Assembly (NCBI GenBank): GCA_964035755.1
Contig: CAXIVR010000004.1
Location: forward strand, 122,508,132 to 122,572,131
Source: Teleogryllus oceanicus
Taxonomy: Eukaryota; Arthropoda; Insecta; Orthoptera; Gryllidae
Direction of reading: 5' to 3'
DNA length: 64,000 bases
Shown here: in pieces, positions 23,701 to 35,935 of the stretch
Layout of the letters: the number at the start of each line of letters is the position of its first letter
How positions within the stretch are numbered: the stretch's first letter is position 1
Made by a program: the position numbers and the translations under genes
Notes under the pieces: generated by a model
Seen by the model: only the letters and a program-made list of their open reading frames with translations
What the model was told of the DNA's origin: nothing
Database searches by the model: none

Positions 23701-24130
23701 GTGCGTGCTGACTGCAGGAGATCCGGAGGTGGAACCGGACGGGCCCGGTCAAGCACGCCGAAGTGTCACGTGGTCACAGCGGGCCGGCAGGCAGGCGGGG
23801 CGCGGCGCTCAGAGAGCGCGTCCGCATTCCGCGCGCTAAAGGGACCGGAATCGAACACCGGTCTCCAGCACGCGATGCCGCACCCGGAAGTGGCTCCGGC
23901 ACCGGCAGGCGGTCGGGTCCCGCACCCCCATTGTGGCGCCGATCGCTGCAGCGTCACCAACGGCAGCTTCGTGGCCAGGGAGCTCCACACAGCCCTGTGG
24001 TGTCATCCAACGTCATGCCACCTTGTTAATTCCAGCAAGGGCCTTTTGGCGTCGCAATTAACATCAAAGAGCTCGACGCGTGCGGCCCTACGCCACCGGT
24101 TGCCGAACGTCTAGTTGCGATCACTACACG
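23700..24130. other. GC-rich island with a tRNA-T-arm-like patch
   Basis: GC-rich block. On the minus strand, GACCGGTGTTCGATTCCGGTC (23,843-23,863) resembles a tRNA T-arm/B-box, but the loop is two bases too long and no acceptor or D-arm is apparent. It may be an eroded SINE head or chance. Confidence 0.35.
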
Positions 24131-26130
24131 CGCTGGGATCGATTTACCCACGCCTGACCCGACCCCAATAGCTAAGCGATTGCAGATAAAAGGTCGGTTC
24201 TAGAACGCGCAGCGGTCGCAGAGCAGACAGAAACTGAGCGCAGCCTAACAGATGCACAAGCAAAAACAAAAGTTACGTGCGACCTACTGTATCCACGTCC
24301 TAGTGGTAATTAATAAATACAAACGCCACTCCCTTTATATACATCGAAATTGAATAATTTAACCTCAAATAAAAGTCAGAATTGTTCATTCTCTAATAAG
24401 AGAATAAGGCACGAATTATTTCCATCACAGCCTTATAGGTATGACACTTGCATTTTACTCTTCATAAAATAATGCAGTGTTCATAAAAGTTGGACGATAT
24501 ATCATTAATTTCGTTATATAATAAAGTTCATCAATATCGATTAATAGGACATTCATTTGCTGTGCAGGCACCAAGATTATCCTGAACAAATCCCAACCCT
24601 TCGCAATCCGGTTTGCTCATATTATACACAATATCTATTCAAGACAATTTGCTGCGTGTAGCCTTTGGGTTACGGTCATGTTTGTTCGCCGCTCCTAATG
24701 GGTGCACTCGAGCAGAGTTCCTTCAGTAGCGATGGGCGAGAGGGTTGGAGGCGGACGGCTTTTACGTGGCGCGAACAAAGGAGAAGAAAGACGGCGACCG
24801 TAGAATAATATGTTCCCAGCGCACATACGCCCCGGCCTGGATACCGCCATCGTGCTACCAGCAATCGTGCTACCAGTGCCGACCTAGGTGGGATAGAAAA
24901 TTGCCAGAACCAGAAAAGCGGATAATGCAGAAGACAATGGCAAACCACATGAAACCACAGCTCTCACGCGGATGCTGACCACCGCATGAAGGCGGCGACC
25001 TACGAACAACTGCAAGCAGTTCGGAGGAGACCTTTTTCAGTCCTATTCCTTATAGAACGAGAACTCTGTAACTACTTTCAAATTAAAAATGTGATGGGAA
25101 AACTGATGGTTTAGATTTAATGCCACAATAACAAGGCAAAACAGTTTAGCCTAGCAGGGTATTGGAATCCGGAACCATTGGCTTCGAGTACACTACAAAT
25201 GTGTCATGCATGAAACTGCCTACGTGAACGCTGAATCTCATATCTATGTCAATCAATTTAAAATCTAATATCTATGTTAATCTTAAATACTATCTAGAAG
25301 TTGCTAATCTTAAATAGTATCTATAAGCACTCTCAGTATACGCACGCAAGTTAAAGTCAAAAACAATAAGCAGTGCAAACGACAAATTCTCACTGCCTAT
25401 GCCCACTCTTCATGTAAAACGCACCTCACTCAAAACGAGGATTTTCCCATGCAAGTATAAATGTACGCACTGCACGGCCACCCTCGCAAACCCTCCTTAC
25501 AGTCGCTGCGCAAAGCGAGCACAGGCAAAAGAAGTGGGGTACGGAGCGCGGAAATACGAGCGACAGCCTGATTTCCTTCTTCATCATTTTCTTCTTTTTC
25601 CTTTCCAAATTGATTACAGAAACTTAAAATAAATTGAGCGCTTAAGTTACGAAGTTCTATTTTTACTACCACTCGACGAGGAAAAGATTAACTGAGAAGT
25701 GAAATATTCGAAAGGACTGCGCAGAGGAAACGCTCACCGCCATAAAAAAATTAATAAAGGGGATGGTAAAGAAATACAGAATGATCAATTGAGATGGCTA
25801 ATTCAACTTCTAGACAAATTTTTAATTTGACGATCGATAGTTTCCCGTGCTAGCACAGTGTCAAATAATACAAGCAATGAAGTAAAATAAAATTATATGA
25901 TGAAGCTTATTTTTCTAAAAGCACAGTACTAGCAATTATTTAATGGAAATTAAAGGAAGCACAAAGAAAGAACAGAGACATGAACAGGCGTTGTTGCGTA
26001 TTTTGATTTCATAAAACATATCTTGTCTACTTCTAAAAAACGAGAGTCATCGAACATCTTTTTCACCTCCTCCCACCAGTATCACCAGGCAAAAAATGAA
26101 CACGGCACGATACTGGAACATTCACCTTGG
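24131..26130. other. AT-rich interval with a GC-moderate block
   Basis: 24,690-25,060 is GC-moderate and looks like an old dispersed repeat. It includes GGCGGCGACCTAC, a 13-mer also present in the SINE at 34.6 kb, but no boundaries can be set. Two short imperfect direct repeats are listed separately. The remainder is AT-rich with nothing recognised. Confidence 0.35.
25234..25323 (+). repeat. Short imperfect tandem duplications
   Basis: AATCTCATATCTATGTCAATC (25,234-25,254) recurs with two changes at 25,262-25,282. Then TTAATCTTAAATACTATCTA (25,277-25,296) recurs with two changes at 25,304-25,323. These are two overlapping old duplications. Confidence 0.8.
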
Positions 26131-27090
26131 TCGCCCAAAACCCAATCTCCTCCGCGCAATTCCCGAAAAACCACGGACGACATATTCTCGAGCCGGGCGG
26201 GAATCTTGGAGGGATCGTCGCATACACACACACGCACGCGCACACACACACACACACACGCACACTTCGGAATTCAGAACGTCGGGGCATCCTCTCGAGT
26301 GGAGTTCTTCCGGCTGCTGTATAGAAATTCCATCGTATGCCTCGTATAGAAATTCCATTCTCCGCCGGCGCTTCCGCCCCCACAGATACGGCGAGCGCAT
26401 GCCCTCCCCTCCCCGTCTCCGCGCGGCACGGCGCCGGGGTTCGACCCAGCCTCGCCGGGTGGCGTAGGCACCTGTCCCAGAAGGCGACGGCGCGCGGTCC
26501 GAAGCCGGAGCTTTCGGCGAGGCGGGGGCGACGCGGAGGAGGAAGAGGGAGAGGAGGAGCGAAGGGCAGGTGGATCGCGGCGGGGGATGAACGGCGGGAA
26601 GCCAGGCGCTGCGGAGGCGGCCGCGGAAGGAAGCATCCCCCGATAAATCGCTGCGACGACGGGGGCGGCGGCTTCCACCCCGCTGCCGCGTGTGGAGTGC
26701 GGGAAAGGGAGGGGGCGCTGGGGCGACGAGGGGCTGCTGAGCCGCTACAAATCGCACATGATCTGCCGCGATGGAAGATCAATGGCGGAGCCAGCACAAA
26801 GGTACGCCAGCACAAAGCGGCCAACGCCTCGTCCCCGTCCCTGCCCCCGCCCCTCCCGAGCCTCGCCACCCCCACGGGGCCCGGATTCCTCGCTCCCTCG
26901 ACCCCTGGTGCCGTACCATGCCGCCCGGCGTTCATCCCTCATTGTACCACAGCACTAGTGCCGGGAAATTTTACGACTCTTCAGAGCGTTCCTTTGTCGA
27001 CCCACGCGGATTTTTCGGGTCCCGCGGGAACGAGGCCTTCATTTTGATAAATCACCGAGAATCATCAGGGCAAACTAGATCCCATGGAAA
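26130..27090. other. CpG-rich island with CA/CG repeat
   Basis: One of the two largest islands. It holds the longest open frame in the window (minus strand 26,063-26,935), but other frames are also open, the translation is Pro/Arg/Ala-rich and no domain is recognised, so it is not annotated as a gene. A CA/CG alternating tract occupies 26,224-26,265. Confidence 0.6.
26224..26265. repeat. (CA/CG)n alternating tract
   Basis: 42 bp of alternating pyrimidine-purine made of CA and CG steps, a strong Z-DNA-type pattern. It lies at the left side of the 26-kb island. Confidence 0.9.
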
Positions 27091-28904
27091 TTTGCGACGC
27101 TGCAATGAAGGCGCTATTAAAGGGATACTCTCGAACAATGTTTTAACCACTGAGAACAATGATATCTAGTACTGATTTTATATCTCTCACTTCATAATTG
27201 TTACTATTAATCTTCGAACCCCAGTGATCTTTTGAACACCCTTGCACAAAAGTGCACGCATATTCAAGGATTATAGTACCATCATTTTCAGAAATGAAAC
27301 CAGGCCTACAAGATAATTAGTCGATGAGGCGCCTGCAGTCCCTCAGTGGATAAACAAATGTAGCCATGGGGGAGGGAATGATTACACATACGCTGGAACC
27401 ATGCCTTCGAAACTTCGAACTAGTTCAAAAATTAACATCAACAATTATTACTCTGATACGGCCTTCCGCGATTTGTTTTCATTCTCTTCACTATCACGGC
27501 CGGGAGCAACGGCTGTTGTAGTGATGTCGCTGTCTCTCTGGACAAGGCCATGTTGTGCTGCAATCGGAAAGTTATCTATGTAGGGCGGAACGCAAAAGTG
27601 TGTCATTGGCTCGTTCTGCTACGGCTCTCGTACAATGTACTCGTTGGGAGCACGGACATGGCCAGAGCAAAGGTCAGAAAGGGTCGAGGTCGACAACTCG
27701 TAGGACGCAACCGCACTCGGCCGATAAAAAAGCTCATCAGCAGGAATCTGCCATTCAAATCAGAGCTACAACCGGTAACCCCCAAGTTGGCGAAGCAGTT
27801 TCAAAAAAACATATATAAATGGAGGGGAGACTCGGCTACGTCATTAGAAGGAAGATATAACTGTAAAAACACAGGAAGCACTTCTCACCTGCCACTAATG
27901 ATACGAAATTAATACGGTTATGATATAATTGATCGACTTTTAACGATGAATATTATTCATAACAGATCAGCACTCACAGGGTGCCCCCGATGCAGACAGG
28001 TGGTGAATGGAAAGGAGGAAGGGCAACAAACAAACAAACAAACAAACAAACAAAAAAGGATTGGAGAGAGTGAAAATGTGGGGTAGGCAAGAGTCACGGG
28101 GGAATGGAACGAAGGGACGGGCAAATCTCGACGAGTCGACGGTAAAGTGGATGATAAAACACACGGTAACACTGTTATTCTGCGCGTCAGATCGGATTAA
28201 CGCACTAATGGAAAGCACTCAACATGCAGAGCTGCACAACTTCTGCGCCTGGGCGAGCTAAGCGAATTTATTTCATCGCGTTCGGAAGGTCTCGAGGGCA
28301 ACTCAACGATACATTCTGGCCGTGACGATTCTAAAATATGTTCGACAGGTGAGATACTACCATGAAAACGTACTGTTACTCTGAGTGGGCTTTTTCGGTA
28401 TACGTATGTTCATTGAAAAAAAATTCTCGTAATTGATTTTCATTTTCCGTTGCATCTCCAAATTTTGATATTATTTTTTCTTTCCCCTTTCCTTTCCCCA
28501 TCCCCATTCCTTATTAACATCTAAGATTCTAAATTTTAGTGATTCCCCATATTTCATTAGGTAGTTTAAAGCAATTTAATATTTTGTCAAACATGAATTC
28601 CCTAAAAAAAAATAAAGTCGTGAAAAAAATCATTGGTACAAAAATATTTCAAACTGATATTATCGGATACATTATGGATAAAGTCCAAATTTACAACTTT
28701 ATTTTAAAATATTTCATTTCATCTAAACAAAAAGTCTTTTCAGTTTGAAAATTAACGAAATGAATTCCTAAAAATCAATTATTTTTCTTTATATTACTAC
28801 AAATATCTCTGCAAGTATTGTTCAGAAAAGACGAGCATTTTAAATCAAATATTTTTGCTACGTGTTGCATTATGAAAATGCTATATTACTTTCACTCTCG
28901 CACC
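27091..28904. other. Mixed, mostly AT-rich interval
   Basis: A minus-strand donor-like GGCAG|GTGAGAAG has its exon end at 27,899, and a (CAAA)n tract is listed separately. A frame of 120 codons at 27,550-27,912 shows no family. Nothing else is recognised. Confidence 0.4.
28025..28056. repeat. (CAAA)n microsatellite
   Basis: About seven CAAA units followed by a short A run. Confidence 0.93.
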
Positions 28905-29190
28905 TACATTCAATAAACGCGAAGCCTTTTTGAATCGCTTTATGTGCCGCTGAACCCGTGTTAACGTCATGCACGGTTAACTACTAATCACGTCGCACGG
29001 CCCATGAGTCAACTAGCCCTCCAATCAGTCGGCGTAATACGGCGAACTGGTTTATTAAAGGTATTCGACCAAATTTTGCGGAGAAAATTTGATTCGGTAC
29101 AATATTTGCGGATTAGAATCCTCATTTCCCATAAAGGACCCAAATCAAATTGACGTGCGCTGCGTTTAATATTCGACAATGAAAAATTTC
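28905..29190. other. Unique moderate-GC block, possible conserved non-coding element
   Basis: A 285-bp segment of high sequence complexity and balanced composition in otherwise AT-rich DNA, without stop-free frames or repeats. Such blocks are often conserved regulatory DNA in developmental loci, but conservation cannot be judged here. Confidence 0.2.
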
Positions 29191-29220
29191 CATAAACAGA
29201 GGCTGAAAGTTAAGCGATTT

Positions 29221-29224
<4 letters not shown>

Positions 29225-29262
<38 letters not shown>
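29225..29262. repeat. (TA)n microsatellite
   Basis: About 19 perfect TA units. Confidence 0.97.
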
Positions 29263-29265
<3 letters not shown>

Positions 29266-32200
29266 ATGATTTGCGATCATTTCGGTAATTTAGTGTTCCA
29301 GAGAATAAAGACTTTCCAATAAAATGTTAAGATTTATATTCAAAAAGACAAGACGGCAGCGCGCGCGCAAACATTTTTTCTAAATTAACCGAATGCGCCG
29401 AAGAAAGTCAAATTTAACATAAACATTCAATAAAGCATAATATTTACGTAGAATTGTTAGAAAGAACAATCAGCAAAATCGGGCAAGATGTTCACAAAAT
29501 TTCGAAGATAATCCTAATCGTACATTTCAAGTTAAAAAGCGTGAACATGGAGACCATTGTTGTTAGGGTAAAGTTAGGTCAAATATGTTTTTTTAATGAA
29601 TATTACGGAAACGCTTGAAGGGTCGAGCTGGAACTTTAGAGAACAACAGGGCGAAATTTATGAACAATTTCGAAAGTAATCACGATTTTGGGAAACTGTC
29701 TAGAATATGAATTAAAATTAAAAGTATAATTGAAATATGTGTGAAACAAGTGACGCACCGTAGTGACGTCACGAAGTGAACGAACAAAACCATGAGATTT
29801 AATAAAATAAACATCGAAAGGAAAAATAGAGATCGCTGTAATTATCCGAGAAACAATAGACAATATTGAGACCGGCAGCGAGGCATAAAAACGCTTATAA
29901 ACGGGAAATTAAGAAACATTCTGTAATCTTTTTGTGGTCACGGGCAAGCGATCGGCGCTTGTTCAAGAAAAATCTATACAGGATAGTGGACAACAATACT
30001 CAACACGAGAAAAATTGCAGTGTTGTATGGTTGGTGAAGACGCTAGCTCCGCGTTAGCGTACTTAACATTTTAAAAATTATTGTTCGGAAGTGGACTTTG
30101 AAAACATTTTAGATATTTTGATGCGGACGAAAAGGTTGTAACAAACGGGTGAATGGATTCGTAGGTAAGGGCGAATAATTTAGGGGTAAAAGCGACGCGG
30201 ACATTAATTTTACGCGGTGGCACTTTTGAACGATGGTCGCGGACATTTTGTCGCAGTGTTTACAACACGAAGTTTAGCGTGCTCCGGACAGTAAAAGCTA
30301 ATACGAACAGATTATTTTATTTTGGTTCGTGTAACGAAACAGTCTCTCTTCGCCGCGGGAACTTCAAATGTAGTGAAAACTTTGCGTTTCATCGCAAAAC
30401 GTTTCGTAGTGGTTTTCTTAACCATGTGAGTTCGTGGTATATTTGGTCCTGGGAACTGGTGGAAGCTGAGACGGTGCCATTGCCGACGGCGACGCGTGAT
30501 ATGGCCTCATATTGCAGTGTTCATCCGGTATCAGGGAAGTGATGCATGGATTTTTTTTTTATCTGGCAACTTGAAAGGCATCTGTCGAAGACCAAGTTCT
30601 GATAATTCATTATAGAATAAGAGGGTCAACAATCTGAAACGACAGAATGCGCATTCGGTGTGGATGAATGTATTTTTGTATGTAATTTTGTACTACGCAA
30701 TTTTCAGTGTGAATGGTCATTATTTTGTTCCTTTTTGTGTGTTTTAATATTAAGGGTATTGTTTGTTTGCTATGTTTTGTTTGTGTGCCGTCAGAGGGCA
30801 CTATCATTGTACATATATTTGTCATTTTGAAACATCAGAGGAAAAGAAACAGTCCATAAAAGTAGTAAATAAATTAAGATGAATGCATTCGGGTTCATCA
30901 ATAACCATTAGAGAATGTGTTGTGATTAAGGTAGTTAGATGCAGACCCATGCATGTGCACACAAGTACCTCGTTTGTAGCCCTGTATAGTCACGCCCAGG
31001 GAGAATTTAGAAGTGGTATAAATTTAGCTAGGTAACGGGCAAGTACAAAAGCTAAGATAGGGTTAAGAAAGGGTATGTGTGTTAATGACAAGGCGCCCAG
31101 ATGTGTTTAAAAAAATAAAAATAAGAAAATTATTGTATTGGCAGTAGAACGAGGGATTATTATATCGGAACCCAACGCGGGGCGTGAATGAATGAGAGGG
31201 GGGTTTATTATAATATATATCCTCTATATACGATCCTCCCTGCACGCATTATCAATTATTGTGATGTTATCAATAGACAAGAAATAATATGAATAATGTA
31301 TCTGATAAAGAAAAGTTCTCAAAACTTGAGAAACTTTTCTTTAAAAACACAGTTCTTAAGTAATGTAACATAATCAATGAAGTTGCGAGTATTTGCCAAC
31401 TCAAGTCCGATGCAATTCATCACGAAGCCTGTCCACGTTCAGAGTTTCTTAAAAAAAAGCATGTGTTCCGAGGAACATTAAATTTAAGTAACAAATGTCT
31501 TCATTCATACTCGCGGGATTGTTCATTAACAGGAGTCACGTTACCCACTTCGTAGGTGAATCGGATGATTCAGAATCAAGTGCTCGAAAAGTATCAATGA
31601 AAAGCCACAAAAAATGTTTGCGGGAGAGTTAAGATTTTACAGATTCGCCTAGAACAGGGACAGTAAAGAGTGTCACATATTGGCAAGAGTCCCATTTGTG
31701 GCACGCCCCACGAACACATTAGAGTATGTGGTTTTTCCCCCTCACAACACCCACTGTGCACGTAAGTGAGCATCACTGTTCGGGAATGTCCTTTATAAAA
31801 TAAACAGTAAGAAATCGACCTAGTGGGACAGCTTGCAAATTACTGTAGAAATGTAATTAGCCTAACATATATTGGGACCGGTAATATTCAGAAAAAATAT
31901 CTGTAAATTAATATTACTTTAATTTTAATTGTTTTAGCGAATGGAACAAATCTGAGGAATTTCAACTAGAAGGGGTGCCAACGTGTTCGAATTAAGTTTC
32001 TCTCTCTAACTAAAATAAGTTTGCAGTCCCATACTCCCAGTCCAACAAACATCTCACAATTTTATAAACAACCAATTACAACTTGTCATTCACATTAATT
32101 TACGCATGGAGACACAATTGTAGAAGAAGCATATTCTCAAGAAAATTAAATTTATCGCCATGTCCTCCACACTCTAGCAGGAGAAAGGCGCTAAAACAAC

Positions 32201-33940
32201 TCACGAGACGGAACAGGATATACGAAGCTGTCTGGGCTTCAATATCCAGCACTCTCCATCAAATTACAGCGCCCGCGCCGGATATTCGCCTCCCGCTGGT
32301 CTCTGATGGAACGGGGCGGCAAGAAGGAAGCCAGCAAGGAGAGAATAAAGGGCGGCCTAGAACGCCACGGCAAGGCGCGAAAGCCAATAGACTCCCTGCC
32401 ATTCAAAATTCGTTGATCGCAGTTTGTGAGTTTCTAATTTCGCCGAGAACTTCAAATCTCCACTCAAATCAATCGAAGTTTTATTAATACAGTACTCCCA
32501 AGAAGATCCAAATATAAGAAAACGTCGTATAAACACGATATTTTCAAACGTTATTTCTCAATTACAAGCCATACAGCAAATACAGAAAAGATCAATACCA
32601 CTGGAATCCCTCGTATATGTTCAAATGATAAATATTTTGATACGAAGAAAAGTTTTAAAATTTAATGGAATTGCAAAGTACGTCGAGAACAAAGATTATT
32701 TCATCTCCGAAACATCGTCGGATTATGCAAAAAGCACATGATAAATGAGCAATATAGTTTTAAAACTACTTTGTTTGTATTATCACTATTAAATTTATTT
32801 TTCTACAATGTTGAAAGATTTTTAAAAAACAGAAACAGTTACAGTTTAACAAAATGAAATCTGTATTACAACAAGAGTATCGAAATGAACATTAAAAGTT
32901 TTCAGCTAGCATACTTTTCGAATGTTTGATAAGCACGAAGTAATTGAATTTTGACTGTAACATTTTTGCGACCCAATTACAAAGAAATAAAGGATTGTCA
33001 AATGCATTAAAATACTTTTCACTTGTATTTACTACCACCTGAAACTGAAGAATGAACAACTTATTTTCTTCAATTCAAGTGAAGTTCATATTCGTGTTTA
33101 TTAGAAACTGTTTGGACTGTTATTTAAATACAATATCAAAAAGAATTTAATGAAAGTAATTTAAAAAGACAAGCTCCACTTTTAAAAGTCATACGAAATA
33201 ACAATGCACGGGTTTTAGAAGTCAGTGTCTCTTCAAGAGGCTGTAGATGTACCCATGTAAAATAATACAAAAGTGAGTGTGTCAGGTGCAACAGAAATAG
33301 GGAAAAGAAATTAATAACAAAAATTAAACCGCAAAGTCTCTGGGAACAATATTTGAAACAAATATAAAACATTATGCAAACACTTTGTAAAAATGAGAAG
33401 CATTTAAATAAATTGTGACCGAATAACAAAAAAATCATTAATTATGGAAAAAATACTCGAAATTAATAATTTCAATTCCATGCTAGATGTTTACACAATT
33501 CGCATTTCTAATTATGCGTACCGCTAATAACAGATCAACGATAAATATTATTTCATGAAGCGAATAATGATATGAAATACTACGCCGCAACATTTAAGTA
33601 AACACATCCATCCCGATTTTTTCAAACTTTTTAAGTAAACAATCAACACGTTTGTTACGTATGGGGTCTACGCAAACAACTACTCTAAATTCCAACTCAC
33701 GTACGATATATTCGGTGTCATCACCCAATACATTAGATTTAAGTGAAAATAACAAAATCAGAAAGTCTTTTAAGGTTAGTCGCCTTACCCTCAAAGGATG
33801 GTGATCTCAATCGACAGGAAAACAATGCATTTTGAGACTCTGTTTTGGTTAAGAACAACAGCACAATACGACTTTAGCTCAACGAGTTTCGAAATACGTA
33901 ACACTCGCCGTGTAGCGAAATCAACCGAAGAGGTGCTTGG
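29263..33940. other. Long AT-rich interval
   Basis: The longest stretch in the first half of the window without an island. It contains the 10-bp palindrome GTGACGTCAC (29,763-29,772, CRE/ATF-type) and a CTCF-like motif at 30,788-30,801 (listed). 30,650-30,830 is T/G-biased. No gene, TE or RNA is recognised. Open frames at 30,279-30,542 and 32,083-32,487 have no recognisable domain. Confidence 0.4.
30788..30801 (+). promoter_or_regulatory. CTCF-like motif (weak)
   Basis: CCGTCAGAGGGCAC matches 12 of 14 positions of the CCASYAGRKGGCRS core used by CTCF in animals. An isolated site; occupancy is unknown. Confidence 0.2.
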
Positions 33941-34345
33941 GGTAACAAAGTCGAAAAAGCGAACCGTGCGTCGCGTCGAGCGAATGCAGTGGAGGGTCGA
34001 GCGCGCTGCGTGAATGCGCGAGTGCGAGTCGCCGGATGCGTGCGGGGGAGGAGCGACCAGGACCGCGCACCAACATAATCCCGCAGGACGCAATGAAGCC
34101 GCTCATTACATTAATTCCCCTGTAGCAGTCTTTGTTACCGCGCTCATCAAACGCCGCGTGCAAACGGCCGCCAAACAGGGATCAAATTGCAGCTGCAAAT
34201 TTTTACGACCCGGCATGATGGCAGCGGGGCGCGAAAGCGGGAACACCGGGGGGGAGGATGAGGGGGAGGAGGAAGGGCCGGGAGGTAGAGGGAGGGGGCG
34301 TCGGTGGCGCAGTGCGGAGACAATCGCCCTGGGGGCAGGGACGGG
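33940..34345. other. CpG-rich island with GGGGAGGA run
   Basis: GC-rich block whose right half (34,247-34,305) is G/A-rich on the plus strand. No coding signature. Confidence 0.5.
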
Positions 34346-34464
34346 ATGCGAGAGGTGAAACGTTTGCGAAAAAAGCCTCATGCACACACGAGAAAAGCAC
34401 AGGGGAAAACGGAAGTGACCACATAAACAGAGACAATAAACCGAAGTAGAAGTGAGTACCATGC

Positions 34465-35055
34465 AATCTGGATTGACTGATTGGTTAGTGATTCCGGGAG
34501 CGTCAACTGCTAAGGTCGTTATTCCCGTAAGGGTAGCGCATGTTTACTCATCGTGAGGTGGCGGTGGTGATCATTCCCCACTGGATGGTGAGTTCCGGCG
34601 GCGACCTACCATGGGCTAGCGGAGTTTTCCTCAACCAGGTATCGCCCGCCAACGGTGCACCGCCCCAGCCGGGACAAGCTCTAAGCTCCCGACCGGTGTC
34701 GCGGCACTTGTGGTAGTGTAGTGCTTGTAAGTGTGCGTGTATTATGGAGTCAGGGTAGGACAAGGAAAAAGAAAGAAAGAACGTAAGCGGTCCGTGCTCC
34801 ATTTTTTAGGGTACTGCTCTGGCATTTGCCTGGTGTTGATCGAAGAAACCGATCTACCGAAAACTACCGATCAGAGCAGCCCGCCGCGAGAATTCTCTGC
34901 CAGATAGCCACTGAATTCGACCTGGCTACTTATCTAGGTCAAATCTATCCACCTAGTGTCGAAAATCTTACCATCGCCGGGACTCGAAACTAGGATCTTC
35001 CGGTCATAGGCTCTGCAGTTACATCAGTTGATGCCCTGAGCCACCTTCCCCGGCA
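34465..35055 (-). mobile_element. tRNA-derived SINE with 10-bp target-site duplication
   Basis: The element is bounded by AGTACCATGC on both sides (34,455-34,464 and 35,056-35,065), a clear duplication. Read on the minus strand it starts GCCGGGGAAGGTGGCTCAGG. That start contains an RNA polymerase III A-box-like TGGCTCAGGGCA (35,033-35,044) and, about 45 nt on, a B-box-like GTTTCGAGTCC (34,979-34,989), as in a tRNA-derived head. The 591-bp body has no coding content. The 3' end (34,465-34,500) is a degenerate AATC-rich tail, which suggests mobilisation by a LINE with an AATCT-type tail such as the one at 54-59 kb. The length is large for a SINE, so it may be composite. The family name is unknown. 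Confidence 0.7.
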
Positions 35056-35065
35056 AGTACCATGC

Positions 35066-35345
35066 GAAAAGATAACGAAATGTAGAAATACGACAAGAAA
35101 TATATATATGAGAAGCAATATACGAAGGTTATTTCGTGAGATAAAGAAGGGGAGGGTGATGATATTGCTTCGACGACATAGTCGCTCTGGAGGGAACGGA
35201 AATCCTTTTCTCTCCACATGGCATGAAAAAAAATCACAATGAGGTAGAGCGGAACTTTCCAAAGAGATAGCTAAGGCAGTCAATCTTCAGGATTATTCTA
35301 GGATAAATACATGCAGAAGGATGAAGATCATTTTCGTAGTTTATT
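35066..35345. other. AT-rich spacer
   Basis: Between the SINE and the 7-bp minisatellite. Nothing recognised. Confidence 0.4.
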
Positions 35346-35438
35346 CGCCACTCGCCACTCGCCACTCGCCACTCACCACTCACCACTCACCACTCGCCAC
35401 GCGCCACTCGCCACTCGCCACTCGCCACTCGCCACGCG
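35346..35438 (+). repeat. (CGCCACT)n minisatellite
   Basis: About 13 heptamer units. The middle units are CACCACT and two end in ACG, giving an internal pattern of CGCCACT x4, CACCACT x3, CGCCACG, CGCCACT x4, CGCCACG. Confidence 0.95.
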
Positions 35439-35589
35439 CATCACCCTCTTTTCTCCTTTTCTGCTTGGAATACCATTATCCATCCAAATTTCAGGTCAGC
35501 GGATTGGGAGGGAAACCATGCGGTGGTGACACAGATAGGCGTTGCGTCCTGCCTAAAGAAAGCTTTTTTATTAAAGATATCTTCATTTA

Positions 35590-35935
35590 GCGAACTGCGA
35601 ACGCGGTGCCGGGCGCAGGACGTGACGGCCGCATGGAAGGGGATCTGATCACCAGCGAAGCGCGCGGCGGGGAGTGCGGGTGAGCGGAGCGGCGCGAGTG
35701 CGGTGGCCGGGGGCAGCGGGCGTTAGGTCCAGGGGTGCCGAGGGGAGAGGTGCCGGGCGCACGGTCCGCTGCGCGCCGCACCCGTCGGCGCTCGTCCCCT
35801 GACCGCGTGACGAACCGCGCACCGCCGCGCCGCTCCGCGCCGTCAACGCCCCCGCCGCGCCGTGCAGCGCTGGCTGCTCGCCGCTCGCCATTGTTCGGCC
35901 ACTTAAGCCGCGCGATGGCCGATCGGGCTCCATGA
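35590..35935. other. CpG-rich island
   Basis: Dense CG block. Frames open on both strands are compositional. No domain recognised. Confidence 0.6.

Noticed and set aside
23843..23864. tRNA T-arm-like sequence on the minus strand
   Set aside because: Loop is two bases too long, and no D-arm, anticodon arm or acceptor stem is visible at proper spacing.
24690..25060. Possible SINE
   Set aside because: Shares only a 13-mer with the 34-kb SINE. No duplication, tail or pol III boxes could be fixed.
26063..26935. 290-codon minus-strand open frame
   Set aside because: Lies in a CpG island where up to five frames are open. Translation is Pro/Arg/Ala-rich low complexity with no domain, and plus-strand frames overlap it fully.
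30279..30542. 87-codon frame of normal amino-acid composition
   Set aside because: No family recognised, no splice-site or promoter support, and length is near chance for the region.
35346..35438. CRISPR-like array
   Set aside because: Seven-base contiguous units without spacers; a minisatellite in a eukaryotic context.
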